Below, piece after piece: positions 53,701 to 61,616 of a stretch of DNA of 64,000 nucleotides. The DNA is taken from NCBI RefSeq assembly GCF_900141815.1, contig NZ_FQYR01000006.1:1-64000 (forward strand). Direction: 5' to 3'. Under the pieces are notes generated by a model. That model was not told the origin of the DNA. It made no database searches and saw nothing but the letters and a program-made list of their open reading frames with translations. The stretch's first letter is position 1. Each line of letters starts with the position of its first letter. Source of the DNA: Rubritalea squalenifaciens DSM 18772. Lineage in GTDB: Bacteria > Verrucomicrobiota > Verrucomicrobiia > Verrucomicrobiales > Akkermansiaceae. Position numbers and translations under genes: made by a program.

Positions 53701-56416
53701 AGAGGCGTGAACCATCCTCACTGAGGGCAAGTCCGTCAGGCGCGATACCTCCGGTGGCAAAGGTGTAGCTGCTAGCCGGGTTGTAAGCATCTACCACCCA
53801 GATGGTGGCTGATCCGTTGGTCGAAAAGAAGACCTGGTTTCCATAGGGGCTATAGACGGCAGCTGTGGCGAAATCATTGTTGTCAAAGTCAATCCGGGAG
53901 GAGGCGTTCTCGAGTCCGGTGTTGAGGTTGATGCCCGTCGCCATGCTGCGCACGGTGTGCTCAAAGGTGAGTTGCTGGCCGTCACGGAGCATGCCGCGGA
54001 AGATATTGTCCTTCTTGGCGGGCACATAAGCCTGAGTGAGATCGGGTGACAGTGAGAGGGTGCCGAGGTAGTTGGGTAGGCCGCGCCCGTTGGTTAGGGA
54101 GTCGGGCTCCATGACGGGAGGCAGCGAGGTGGTGTTTGCGATGGTGAATGTAGAGGTGTTGATCGCGGTGACTTTCCCGGATTCATCTGGGGAAATAAAA
54201 CGAGCTACCCAGAGGCGGTTACGTGAGGGATCGAGAGCTAGGGCTCTAGGCCAGGGGCCTACTTCGATTGTGCTGATGACTTCTCCAGTGCTGGCATTGA
54301 GTTTGGCGACTTGCTCCTTACCTTCAAGCGTGACGTAGGCTGTGTTGTTAGGGGTGTCTATGAGAATCGCGTGTGGGGCACTGGCATAGGGGAGAAAATG
54401 GGTGCTGAAAAGGTTTCCCGTGCTGCGGTCGATCACGCTGATGGTGGCGCTTTTCTTATTAGTGACCCAAAGCTTGTTGCCGGGGGCGAGTGCGAGTGAC
54501 TTGGGGTTATTGCCCACATTTGTCTCATAAACCAAGCTGTGTGTATTGGCGTCAATGGCACTGACGGAGTTGTTATCCGGGTTGACGTTCCAGACCAGAT
54601 CGTTGTCGCCATCGAAGATGATAGTGGAGCTGTTAGTGGGTGGGGTAGTAGCAATGGGGTTGTGGATGACCTGCACCGAGGTGGCTTTGGTGGTGTAGGT
54701 TTGACCGTTCAGCCGGGTGCTTACGGTGACGACGTGGTTGCCAGCGGTGCTGTAGGTGTGGCTGGATGCGGTGGTGCTGCTGAAGGAGGTGACAGGGGAT
54801 CCGTCTCCGTAGTCCCAAGAATGTTCCAGCGAGAAACTGCCCGGGTTGTCTACGCTCAAGCTGAAGTTGATGGTGGACCCGGTGACTTGGGGAGTCTGGG
54901 TGTTTACGGTGATATCGTAGGTACTGATGGTATCTCCGGTGGAAAAGGTGGCTACCAGTGTCTCGGCGGGGATGGCATTTCCGGCTTGGTCTGTTAGTCC
55001 GTTTGCTGCGAGGACGACTTCATAGGTCTGGTTAGGTGAAAGGTCATTATCCGGGCAGAAGTTGACGATGCCGAACATGGAACTGACGGTGCCAGGGACG
55101 GGGTTGCCACCAAACTCGCGGATGAAGAAATTGCTGGGAGTGACGGATTTGGTGTCTACGAAGTCGGTGAGGCAGATGCCGACGCGAGATTTGATGTGGA
55201 CGTTGGTAGCACCATCCGAGGGGGAGACGAAATTGACTTCCGGCGGGCGGATGTCCTTTTCATGGTCGTGAATGCCGATGATGAGTTTGCGGTCGTTGTT
55301 GTGGTCGCTACAGACGGCGGCGAGGTTTCCCAGCGGAGTGCTGAAGGCATGGTCGTCGATGAGGCCGGAGTTGATACGTTCGATTTCCTGGGTGTTCGTT
55401 CCATCCAGGCGCCACTTGGTGAGTCCTGGATAGTGGCCGATGAAGAGATATTCGTCCTTACCAAATCCGTACTCGGGGCGATCGAGCCCAGGGTTCGGGT
55501 TGAGGGTCACAGAGGTGATGTTCTGCGGGTCAGAAAAGTCGTGGGCAATGAGGGGGCTGCCGCCGCCATAGAGTTTGCTCCCGTAGACAAAGGGGTGGTA
55601 GCCCATGGGGCCGCTGAATTGGTTTAAGATCTGCGGGCTCGTGGGGTTGCTGATATCCAGAATGAGAGCCTGGAAGTTGCCGCCGACTGATGCGGTGGTG
55701 CACACGAGTAAGTTTCCAATAGGAATCACCGAGCGGATGGTAAGGTTCGCCAGTTGGGAGCGTGGAATGGTGGTGAGTAGCTGGGGGCTGGCGAAGTTCG
55801 AGGTGTCGATGATCATCAGGCCGTTTGAGCCAGTAGGAGCCCACATGTACTTGCGGCCTTGCCAGCCTGCGGCAAAGGAATAGCCATCATAGTCTGAGGC
55901 ATTGGTGATGCCAGGGTAGGAGTAGCGGCTGACTACCCGGGGCTTGGGATCCGATGGATTGTCGTAAAGTGGGGAAAGATCCAGAATGCAGTATCCCACG
56001 CTCGTATTGCGGCGCTCGGTGATCAGCGCGTAGTCCCCGGAAACTGGAAGGTGGTGCTCCTCGGCGAAGTCCCCCACATAGTCAAAGCTACTCGAGTCAT
56101 GGTAGGTGCTGGGGTAGTCGCGGGAGTCGAAGACAGTGGTGAGATTGGTGGGATCCGAAATGTCGTAGAGAGCAAAGGCTCCTCTGTCTCGGCCGCCTCC
56201 GCCATCAGCTCCCATGGGAACAAAGAGGTAACCGCGGTGCATGCAAATGGCGCTGATAGCTTTTCCCGGATCATTCAGGGAAAGAACGCTGCCAGACTCA
56301 GACGGGGCGTAGTCGATATTCGGGAAACCGGGGCCATCCTGAGCTTGGGCAAGTGCCGACACGATGACAGCAACAGCTGCCACCAGGGGGCTGGTGGATT
56401 TTTTGAATCTGAGCAT
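50783..56416 (-). CDS. Giant exported di-heme peroxidase-like protein with two propellers and adhesive modules
   Basis: An 1877-residue exported protein; the ATG at 56416 opens the signal peptide (ending AQA), in preference to 56458. Order: LVIVD-like beta-propeller (about 30-390); Big_5 Ig-like domain (395-490); PKD (500-595); YncE/YVTN-type propeller (600-930) with TNKKSATISVID and AYVTLEGKEQVAKL; a MauG/cytochrome c peroxidase core (940-1220) with heme sites CSSCH at 972-976 and CASCH at 1103-1107; putative Ig (1235-1320); discoidin-like domain with AIDGNPGTIWH (1325-1470); PA14 (1475-1620); a cadherin-like repeat; and a calcium loop DPDGDGIPN near the end. MauG-type cores oxidise proteins or reduce peroxide through two c-hemes. 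Sensing or oxidation of a surface substrate is inferred. It is transcribed alone. Confidence 0.8.
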   Translation of the reverse strand: MLRFKKSTSPLVAAVAVIVSALAQAQDGPGFPNIDYAPSESGSVLSLNDPGKAISAICMHRGYLFVPMGADGGGGRDRGAFALYDISDPTNLTTVFDSRDYPSTYHDSSSFDYVGDFAEEHHLPVSGDYALITERRNTSVGYCILDLSPLYDNPSDPKPRVVSRYSYPGITNASDYDGYSFAAGWQGRKYMWAPTGSNGLMIIDTSNFASPQLLTTIPRSQLANLTIRSVIPIGNLLVCTTASVGGNFQALILDISNPTSPQILNQFSGPMGYHPFVYGSKLYGGGSPLIAHDFSDPQNITSVTLNPNPGLDRPEYGFGKDEYLFIGHYPGLTKWRLDGTNTQEIERINSGLIDDHAFSTPLGNLAAVCSDHNNDRKLIIGIHDHEKDIRPPEVNFVSPSDGATNVHIKSRVGICLTDFVDTKSVTPSNFFIREFGGNPVPGTVSSMFGIVNFCPDNDLSPNQTYEVVLAANGLTDQAGNAIPAETLVATFSTGDTISTYDITVNTQTPQVTGSTINFSLSVDNPGSFSLEHSWDYGDGSPVTSFSSTTASSHTYSTAGNHVVTVSTRLNGQTYTTKATSVQVIHNPIATTPPTNSSTIIFDGDNDLVWNVNPDNNSVSAIDANTHSLVYETNVGNNPKSLALAPGNKLWVTNKKSATISVIDRSTGNLFSTHFLPYASAPHAILIDTPNNTAYVTLEGKEQVAKLNASTGEVISTIEVGPWPRALALDPSRNRLWVARFISPDESGKVTAINTSTFTIANTTSLPPVMEPDSLTNGRGLPNYLGTLSLSPDLTQAYVPAKKDNIFRGMLRDGQQLTFEHTVRSMATGINLNTGLENASSRIDFDNNDFATAAVYSPYGNQVFFSTNGSATIWVVDAYNPASSYTFATGGIAPDGLALSEDGSRLYVHNFMSRDVSVFNTAIACASICGAAPKLAQVSTVTSESLASNVLLGKQLFYNSDDPRLSQESYMSCSSCHLDGGHDGRVWDFTGMGEGLRNTIDLNGKGVGHGPLHWSANFDEVQDFEGQIRGLAGGSGLMSDTDFHTGTRSEPLGQGKSGISNDLDALKAYIASLTDVGTSPHRQSNGELTPDAIAGREIFRSKNCASCHSGESYTDSASLVRHDVGTLLSSSGQRLGGELDGLDTPTLRGLWNGAPYLHDGSVATLEEVLTSKNLSGKHGDLFSLTDTELNQLVAYLKQIDDHETSAPSTSSNQAPMVTSPGTQSSSMHVAVSLPISASDPEDDTLYFSATGLPAGLSIDPDTGVITGSPTSHGDHNVTIGVKDTAGNADSTSFSWNIANIARDLSDIDPSMGPYRYVKLVATREVNNNAWTSIAEFNVLDSSGAPIDRSNWIASTDSQELSAENGAIGNAIDGNPGTIWHTEWAGSVDPPPPHEIVIDMISSHYVRGFRQLPRSNGVNGRIADYQFYASTTGSNWTLLSSGSFPNEFTEHEVLTSTATGSITYEWWSGFTGSSIDDLRSWASYPQSPNGSTTLSSAQASSDRDNNFAARMHGYLVPTKTGLYSFSIASDDSSELWLGTNHFASSATRVAMVSSFTEALEWEASASQQSEPILLEAGKLYYISALHHDISGSDHLAIAWKTPGSTSYQVIGGSYLMPYQQVSDNTPPAFNAPAYHFNIAENQAGGTVLGNVSATEVDAGQSIQYSIISGNTLGAFTINATTGQITTTMALDFESTPLHQLLVQVTDNYSTPLSSSVPVTIHVGNVLENNDEVVFVELTKAGGPFQGHGNPALIGFNADPDGDGIPNSLELLRGTQPDVPDSPPGMRLGTTEHNGKTYMTYEIDVDSSLDSALYFYFQNGNDLQNWDTPDNTPQLIGSNATYNTYRVRDNLPLDEAPRRFIKVSVSPLGGGTGNGLENQP

Positions 56417-56571
56417 GCGCGATTGAGTATTGCGGTGTGAAAGCAAGGGCTTCCCCATGCTTATCTAATATACTGGCATAAAGTGATGCAAAGGTTACCG
56501 AAAAAGTGATCTATTTTCAATTTTTTGGATTTGTGACCAATTCTTTATCAATGGTTTGAGGTGTGTTTATG

Positions 56572-56599
56572 AAAAAGCCGTTTCAGCAAGGAAACGGCT
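56572..56599 (-). terminator. Intrinsic terminator of the second PEP-CTERM gene
   Basis: AGCCGTTTC (56576-56584) pairs with GAAACGGCT (56591-56599). Five A residues at 56572-56576 form the minus-strand T-run, 34 bp past the stop. Confidence 0.85.
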
Positions 56600-56632
56600 T
56601 CAGGGTATGATCTGAGTTGTGATGGAGTGTGC

Positions 56633-57298
56633 TTAACGGCGACGGCGCAGGGCGAGGCCGATACCGGCTAAGCCGATGAGAGCTGCGCTGGAGGGCTCTG
56701 GTACTGCAGCAGTTCCTGTGAAGCGGACTTCGGACCATCCTAGGCGATTGCCTCCGTGGTTGGTCATGTTTGAGAACTGGATGTAGCGTACACCGTTTTC
56801 CGTGATGTTGAGTACTTCAGCATTGAAAGGAGCCGACCCTGCTGAAGCCTCGGCAAAATTGAATGCAGTGTCGGAACCGAATACCAGGTCTTCCCCCGCG
56901 AAGGAAAGGGTGGCGGAGGCGAGCCCTCGGTTGCGGTATTGATCGTCACCATTGTAAATTTCGGTGTAGTTCCAGAAGACGAGGTCTTCGAGATCATAAA
57001 CAGCTCCCAGATCGTAGGTTACTGTCTGTCCTGCCCAGCTGGAGTAACGTCCTGAGACAGTTTGAACCGCCGGGCCTGCATTGTTACCTACTTCATGGGT
57101 AGGGTAAGTGCCAGGTAGAGCATCTCCAGTCTCCACGAGGGTGGAGTCAGAAAGACCGCTGCCGTCGATAGTACGGTCAAAGCCGTCTGCGCTAAAGTCG
57201 ATGGTCCCAGTGGCTGTCACGGAGATGGGGTTGATGACTACGGCTGCCGATACAGAGCTTATCAGGGCTCCGCTTAGCATGAGAATAGTGATTTTCAT
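56633..57298 (-). CDS. PEP-CTERM sorting-domain protein
   Basis: A 221-residue exported protein with signal peptide about 1-18 (ending VSA) and a C-terminal exosortase tail: AVPEPSSAAL, a hydrophobic helix IGLAGIGLAL and RRRR. The body contains VTYDLGAVYDLEDLVFWNY, VRYIQFSNM and RLGWSEVRF, the strand pattern of a discoidin-like (F5/8 type C) carbohydrate-binding domain often found in PEP-CTERM proteins. It is probably exported and attached to surface polymer. CCATACGC lies 12-19 bp before the ATG, and no Shine-Dalgarno is seen. Only the tail type is shared with the PEP-CTERM protein at 20468; the bodies differ. Confidence 0.85.
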   Translation of the reverse strand: MKITILMLSGALISSVSAAVVINPISVTATGTIDFSADGFDRTIDGSGLSDSTLVETGDALPGTYPTHEVGNNAGPAVQTVSGRYSSWAGQTVTYDLGAVYDLEDLVFWNYTEIYNGDDQYRNRGLASATLSFAGEDLVFGSDTAFNFAEASAGSAPFNAEVLNITENGVRYIQFSNMTNHGGNRLGWSEVRFTGTAAVPEPSSAALIGLAGIGLALRRRR

Positions 57299-57517
57299 AG
57301 GTGTTGAATGCGTATGGTGATTGTGTTTCTTTGAAAAAAATTACTCTAAGAGAAACATGAGGTGTATGATTGGTTATCGGATGTTTCCTTGTAAAGGGTA
57401 AAGTTTCTCATGTGGAAACTTTGTGGTGTCAGTAGAGCCAGGGGAGGTGTATAGGGGGTAATGCGAAAACTGCCTCGTATTGAGCTATCTGGGTGCAAGT
57501 GAGAGGTTTCGCTGATC

Positions 57518-58690
57518 CTAGACCAAGTGAGCGCCTCGCGCTGGTTTGGCCACGATGATGTCAGGTTTGTGGCCTGTTTCCTCCATGTAGCGTGAGCTGA
57601 GATGGGCGATGAATTGGCGGGTGTGGGAGGAATGGCAGAGGGTGATGGTAGAGCCACCAAATCCACCTCCCGTCATGCGTGATCCTAGTACTCCTCCAGC
57701 GGGTCCGGCTTCCTTCGCAAGATCGACCAGTAGGTCTAGCTCCGGGCAGGAGACTTCGTAGTCATCACGTAGCGAGGAATGGCTGCGGTACATGAATTGG
57801 CCGAAAGCGAGGAAATCATCGTCTTTGAGAGCCTTGGTAGCGTCGATCACCCGTTTGCTCTCGGTGATGATGTGGCGTGCGCGATGATAAATACGTTCCG
57901 GGCAGGCTTTTTCGAGTTTAGGTAGGTCAGCCAGAGACAGATCCCGCCAGCTAGTTTGACCACTGCGGCGAAGCGCCTCTTCGGCATCGGCACGGCGCTT
58001 GGCGTACTCTCCATCCGCCAGCGAGTGGGAAACCATGCTATTGCAGATGACGAGGTCCAGGTCGTTGCGTTCGAAGGAGATGAGGGAGGCTTCCTCTGCC
58101 TTGCAGTCGATCAGAACGAGGTGCCCTTCTTCGCCGTAAGCCGAGGCGAACTGATCCATGATGCCGCAGGGCATGCCAGCGAAGTCGTGCTCCGCCTTTT
58201 GCGCGAGCAGGGCTTTTTCTTTCTTGGTAAGGATATGGCCGGTGATTTGTTCCAGCAAGGTGGCGAAGGCTACTTCCAGAGCGGCGCTGCTGGAGAGACC
58301 GGCACCGAGTGGGATATTGGTGCTGATCTGGGCGTTAAAGCCAAGAGGGCGTGGACTGTCGAACTCCAGGAAGCTGGCGAGGACGCCCTTGAGGTAGTTT
58401 GCCCAGAAAGGTTCTCCGGGGTTGACGGGTTCCCGCAGGTCGATGGTAGTGCGAGGGAATTTCTTGCCGGCATCAAGGGTGATAAGATGATCCTCTGCTG
58501 CTGGGGCCGCAGCGATCAGGGTGTAGAGAGGCAGAGCGCAGGGGAGCACGAAGCCATCGCAGTAGTCGATATGCTCACCGATCAAGTTGACGCGCCCGGG
58601 AGCTGCGGCCAGGAGCGTGGGGGTGCAGCCGAAGTTCTTCTCGAACTGGGCGGTGGTGCGCTCAATGAGATGGGGTAGTCCCGAAGCCAT
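57518..58690 (-). CDS. galK: Galactokinase
   Basis: A 390-residue cytoplasmic GHMP kinase that phosphorylates alpha-D-galactose to galactose 1-phosphate at the expense of ATP, the entry step of the Leloir pathway (EC 2.7.1.6). All three family motifs are present: GRVNLIGEHIDY (32-43, the galactokinase signature with substrate-binding residues), the ATP loop PLGAGLSSSAA (127-137), and GSRMTGGGFGGST near the C-terminus. Length fits the family. It starts 17 bp after the YchJ-like gene in the same direction, so the two may be cotranscribed. No galT, galE or mutarotase is seen beside it. With the sulfatases and hydrolase nearby it suggests galactose-containing glycans as food. Confidence 0.95.
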   Translation of the reverse strand: MASGLPHLIERTTAQFEKNFGCTPTLLAAAPGRVNLIGEHIDYCDGFVLPCALPLYTLIAAAPAAEDHLITLDAGKKFPRTTIDLREPVNPGEPFWANYLKGVLASFLEFDSPRPLGFNAQISTNIPLGAGLSSSAALEVAFATLLEQITGHILTKKEKALLAQKAEHDFAGMPCGIMDQFASAYGEEGHLVLIDCKAEEASLISFERNDLDLVICNSMVSHSLADGEYAKRRADAEEALRRSGQTSWRDLSLADLPKLEKACPERIYHRARHIITESKRVIDATKALKDDDFLAFGQFMYRSHSSLRDDYEVSCPELDLLVDLAKEAGPAGGVLGSRMTGGGFGGSTITLCHSSHTRQFIAHLSSRYMEETGHKPDIIVAKPARGAHLV

Positions 58691-58707
58691 CGGTTAATAA
58701 ACTACAG

Positions 58708-59175
58708 TTAGCCCTTCGCGTCGAGGTACTTCCACTTGCCTTTGAGTTTTTTAAAGCGTGACTTCTCGTGGTGCTGGAGGAGCTTGCCCTCGTGGTGGAG
58801 GGTGGCGACGAATTCGACCTTACCCTTGTTGTCTGCCTTCTGGCCTTTGCTGGTACTGAGGATCTTAAGCGAGCGCCACATCATGTCAGGCATGGTCTGT
58901 TCCAGCTCTTCGCGGATACCGCGTGGGCGAGTATCAGGATGCTGGGTGCCGACGAGGTAGTCAGCCAGACGGAAGAAGTAGGCGGTGTAGCGGGAGCGCA
59001 TGAGTTGCTCCGCAGTCTCCGGCGCACGTTTGCCTGTATGGTAGTCACGGCAGCAGTCGACATAGGCTTTGCCACTACCGCAGGGGCACTCTGTTCTGAG
59101 GCGGATACGCAGGACACGTTCCTGATTATTTTCCTCCTGGGACTCTTCTTCTCGTGGTGCTTCGTTCTCCTCCAT
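58708..59175 (-). CDS. YchJ-like SEC-C motif protein (UPF0225 family)
   Basis: A 155-residue cytoplasmic protein of the YchJ/UPF0225 type. A Glu-rich N-terminal tail (1-20) is followed by the SEC-C zinc motif CPCGSGKAYVDCC (Cys30, 32, 41 and 42), then the family core with AETAEQLMRSRYTAYFFR and DYLVGTQHPDTR and a C-terminal NTF2-like part ending GKWKYLD. SEC-C motifs bind zinc and contact other proteins, as at the SecA C-terminus; the job of YchJ is not established. The charged N-terminal tail is longer than usual. It lies 17 bp upstream of galK. Confidence 0.85.
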   Translation of the reverse strand: MEENEAPREEESQEENNQERVLRIRLRTECPCGSGKAYVDCCRDYHTGKRAPETAEQLMRSRYTAYFFRLADYLVGTQHPDTRPRGIREELEQTMPDMMWRSLKILSTSKGQKADNKGKVEFVATLHHEGKLLQHHEKSRFKKLKGKWKYLDAKG

Positions 59176-59252
59176 AGGTGTGAAGTGGAGGGAAGCATAG
59201 AATGGGGGAGAGGGGAAGAATAAGGATGAGGGGATTGCGCACGATGGTGCGG

Positions 59253-59831
59253 CTATAATGTGGAGGTGCTTAGTCGGAAAGCATTGTCTTTCCAGCTAAG
59301 GTACCCAGCTGGATTGCCAATCCTGTAAACGGCTTTTTCATTTTTGAGTGTGTCTTTGAGATACGGGCCACAGGGGCTGGGAACCTGGTTGAATTTGAAC
59401 CACCAAGTCCGAGTTTGTTCGGGAATGGCAGTGCTGGTGATGTTGATCCATTGCCCTTTCTCGAGACGGTAGACTAAGGTGTCCGATTCACTTGGAGATG
59501 TGCCGATGCCGTGGGGGCGGGCGGTATGGCTGGCTGCAATCGTGCGTCCTGATTCGTCCTCGAAAAGGCGCAGGAAGAACATGGATGATGGGTCTGGGTA
59601 GCGTTCCGGACTATCACTGTAGTAGTGTAGTGTCCGTGCGGTGGTGTCGACGCCTTCATGCTTCGGCATGAGTTCGATGAATGCCTTCCTCCCCTTGTGT
59701 GACATGCCGGCTACTGCGTCTGGTGGTAGCGTACGGATCGCGTCGGGTAGCGAGACTGGGGAGTTGAGCTTGGAGCTAGTGCTGCAGGAGGCCAGGACTA
59801 TGGCTGCTGGGATGATCGTGTAACGAAACAT
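59253..59831 (-). CDS. Hypothetical lipoprotein
   Basis: A 192-residue protein with a short lipoprotein signal: hydrophobic 5-15 and lipobox LASC with the lipidated cysteine at C16. The mature part (SKLNSPVSLPDAIRTLPP onwards) contains two segments with clear beta character, TARTLHYYSDSPERYPDP and TLVYRLEKGQWINITSTAIP, but matches no family I recognise. It has no close partner: the next gene downstream starts 78 bp away in the same direction, and the sulfatase gene at 59996 is divergent. Confidence 0.6.
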   Translation of the reverse strand: MFRYTIIPAAIVLASCSTSSKLNSPVSLPDAIRTLPPDAVAGMSHKGRKAFIELMPKHEGVDTTARTLHYYSDSPERYPDPSSMFFLRLFEDESGRTIAASHTARPHGIGTSPSESDTLVYRLEKGQWINITSTAIPEQTRTWWFKFNQVPSPCGPYLKDTLKNEKAVYRIGNPAGYLSWKDNAFRLSTSTL

Positions 59832-59995
59832 GGTTTTGCAAAACGGGGTTCACTGTCCTGTTTAGCACGCCATGCTTTGGTTGGAAAGATTAAATGCTGG
59901 AATAGCAGCATTTGTGTGTTCTCTACAATTTGTGTCTTAGGTGTACAAGTATGGCTGCTTCGCGGGGTATAGTGGGTGTAATCAGGTTATTTATG

Positions 59996-61540
59996 ATGTA
60001 TCAATTTACCAGGAGAATGGGGTCAAGAGTAGGTGCTGTGCTAGCTGCAGCGATGGTGAGTGTGGCGGCGCAGGCAGCGGAGAAGCCGAATATCATTGTG
60101 ATCCTGGCGGATGACATGGGGGTGGACTCGGTGGCGGAGCTGAATGAAAAGCTGGGTATCAAGACGCCTCACTTGGATAAGATGGTGAAGGGGGGGATTT
60201 CCTTCGGGGATGCCCATTCTGGCTCGGCGGTGTGTACGCCGACGCGTTATGGCGTGCTGACTGGTCGCTATGCCTGGCGCAGCCGTTTGAAGTCAGGGAT
60301 TGTCGGGAAGTGGGAACGTCCGCTGATTGAGGAAGGTAGACTGACTTTACCGGGAATGCTGAAGGAGCAGGGCTATGATACGGCCTGCATCGGCAAGTGG
60401 CATCTGGGCTGGAACTGGCCGAAGAAGGGGGGAGGCTACACCCAGAAGCAGGGTGAGATTGATTTTACGGGTACGATCGAAGGCGGAGCGATGGGCTGTG
60501 GCTTTGATTACTACTTCGGTGACGATGTGCCGAACTGGCCGCCCTTTGTGTGGATTGAAAATGGAAAGATGAGCGGAGTGCCGGATACGAACCTTAAGTT
60601 TGCAGCGCACTATGGATCTAACAATGGTATAGGCCTGAAGGGCTGGAAGCTGGAGGACGTGCTGCCGGAGATTACACGCAGGTCCGTGAAGTACATCGAT
60701 GAGAAGGCGAAGACGGATGATCCGTTTTTCCTCTATTTCCCGATGACTTCCCCGCACACACCGATTGCTCCCTCAGAGCAGTTCAAGGGCAAGAGTGGCA
60801 TCAGTGCTTACGCGGATTTTCTGATGGAGACGGACTGGTGCGTGGGTCAAGTGCTTGAGGCGGTAGAGCGTAATGGAATCTCTGAGAACACGCTGGTGAT
60901 CTTTACTACGGACAACGGTACCTCGCCGAAGGCAAAGTTCGAAGAGCTGCGTGAGAAAGGTGTGGAGCTGCAGGAGCACTGGCGAGGATACAAGGCAGAT
61001 GCCTTTGAGGGCGGACACCGTGTGCCGTTTATCGCCGTCTGGCCCGGGGTGATCAAGCCAGGCGCCAAGAGTGAGCAGACTATTTCTTTGGTAGATATCA
61101 TGGCTACCTGTGCGGACGCTACTGACTACAAACTGCCAGAGACCGCGGCGGAGGATAGTGTTAGCCTGTTAGAGGTCTTCAAGGATCCTAGTGTTACCAA
61201 GCCGCTGCATGAGGCGGTGATTTGTCATTCGATTACAGGGCAGTTTGTGGTGCGCAAGGGTAGGTGGAAGATTCTCTTCTGCCCGGGTTCCGGCGGCTGG
61301 AGTGCTCCCAAAGATGCTCAGGCTAAGAAGCAAGGGTTACCGGATTGGCAGCTCTACGACCTGGTGAAAGATCCAAAGGAAATCAACAACCTCGTAAACA
61401 CCAATCCAGAGGTGGTGGCAGAGCTGAAAGGGATTCTGAAAAAGTATGTGGAGCAAGGCCGTTCTACGCCGGGTGCCGCCCAGCCTAACCACAACCAGCA
61501 GAACTGGTGGCCACAGCTTCCCTGGCAGAAGGGGGAGTAG
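59996..61540 (+). CDS. Exported sulfatase (CTPTR type)
   Basis: A 514-residue type I sulfatase, numbered from 59996. Signal peptide about 1-27 (ending AQA), then PNIIVILADDMGVDS with metal ligands D39 and D40, and SAVCTPTRYGVLTGRY with C80 as the formylglycine precursor in CTPTR; threonine takes the place of the serine in the classical CxPSR. CIGKWHLGWNWP, FPMTSPHTPI and FTTDNGTSP follow as in arylsulfatases. An ATG at 59993, or one at 60017 with AGGAG one base away, could also be the start. It lacks the extra C-terminal domain of the sulfatase at 45514 and is probably a different subfamily. It is followed by a regulator gene and lies opposite a hydrolase-like gene, which suggests a small glycan-use locus. 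Confidence 0.9.
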   Translation: MYQFTRRMGSRVGAVLAAAMVSVAAQAAEKPNIIVILADDMGVDSVAELNEKLGIKTPHLDKMVKGGISFGDAHSGSAVCTPTRYGVLTGRYAWRSRLKSGIVGKWERPLIEEGRLTLPGMLKEQGYDTACIGKWHLGWNWPKKGGGYTQKQGEIDFTGTIEGGAMGCGFDYYFGDDVPNWPPFVWIENGKMSGVPDTNLKFAAHYGSNNGIGLKGWKLEDVLPEITRRSVKYIDEKAKTDDPFFLYFPMTSPHTPIAPSEQFKGKSGISAYADFLMETDWCVGQVLEAVERNGISENTLVIFTTDNGTSPKAKFEELREKGVELQEHWRGYKADAFEGGHRVPFIAVWPGVIKPGAKSEQTISLVDIMATCADATDYKLPETAAEDSVSLLEVFKDPSVTKPLHEAVICHSITGQFVVRKGRWKILFCPGSGGWSAPKDAQAKKQGLPDWQLYDLVKDPKEINNLVNTNPEVVAELKGILKKYVEQGRSTPGAAQPNHNQQNWWPQLPWQKGE

Positions 61541-61616
61541 CTAACTTCTATGAAGCGGTTCCTTTAGGGTGCCGCTTTGGCTGGACAGGTTTGCGTTTAT
61601 GGGGTTTATTTTTCGT

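Noticed and set aside
30644-57368. Identical 13-mer CATACACCTCATG upstream of two genes as a regulatory repeat
   Set aside because: Given the amount of intergenic DNA, one such match is near chance expectation, and the two copies differ in strand and distance to the start. Only the palindrome itself is kept as a candidate.
57956-58678. 240-codon + strand frame opposite galK
   Set aside because: It mirrors the galactokinase codons, which carry all three family motifs; the antisense product has no recognisable feature.
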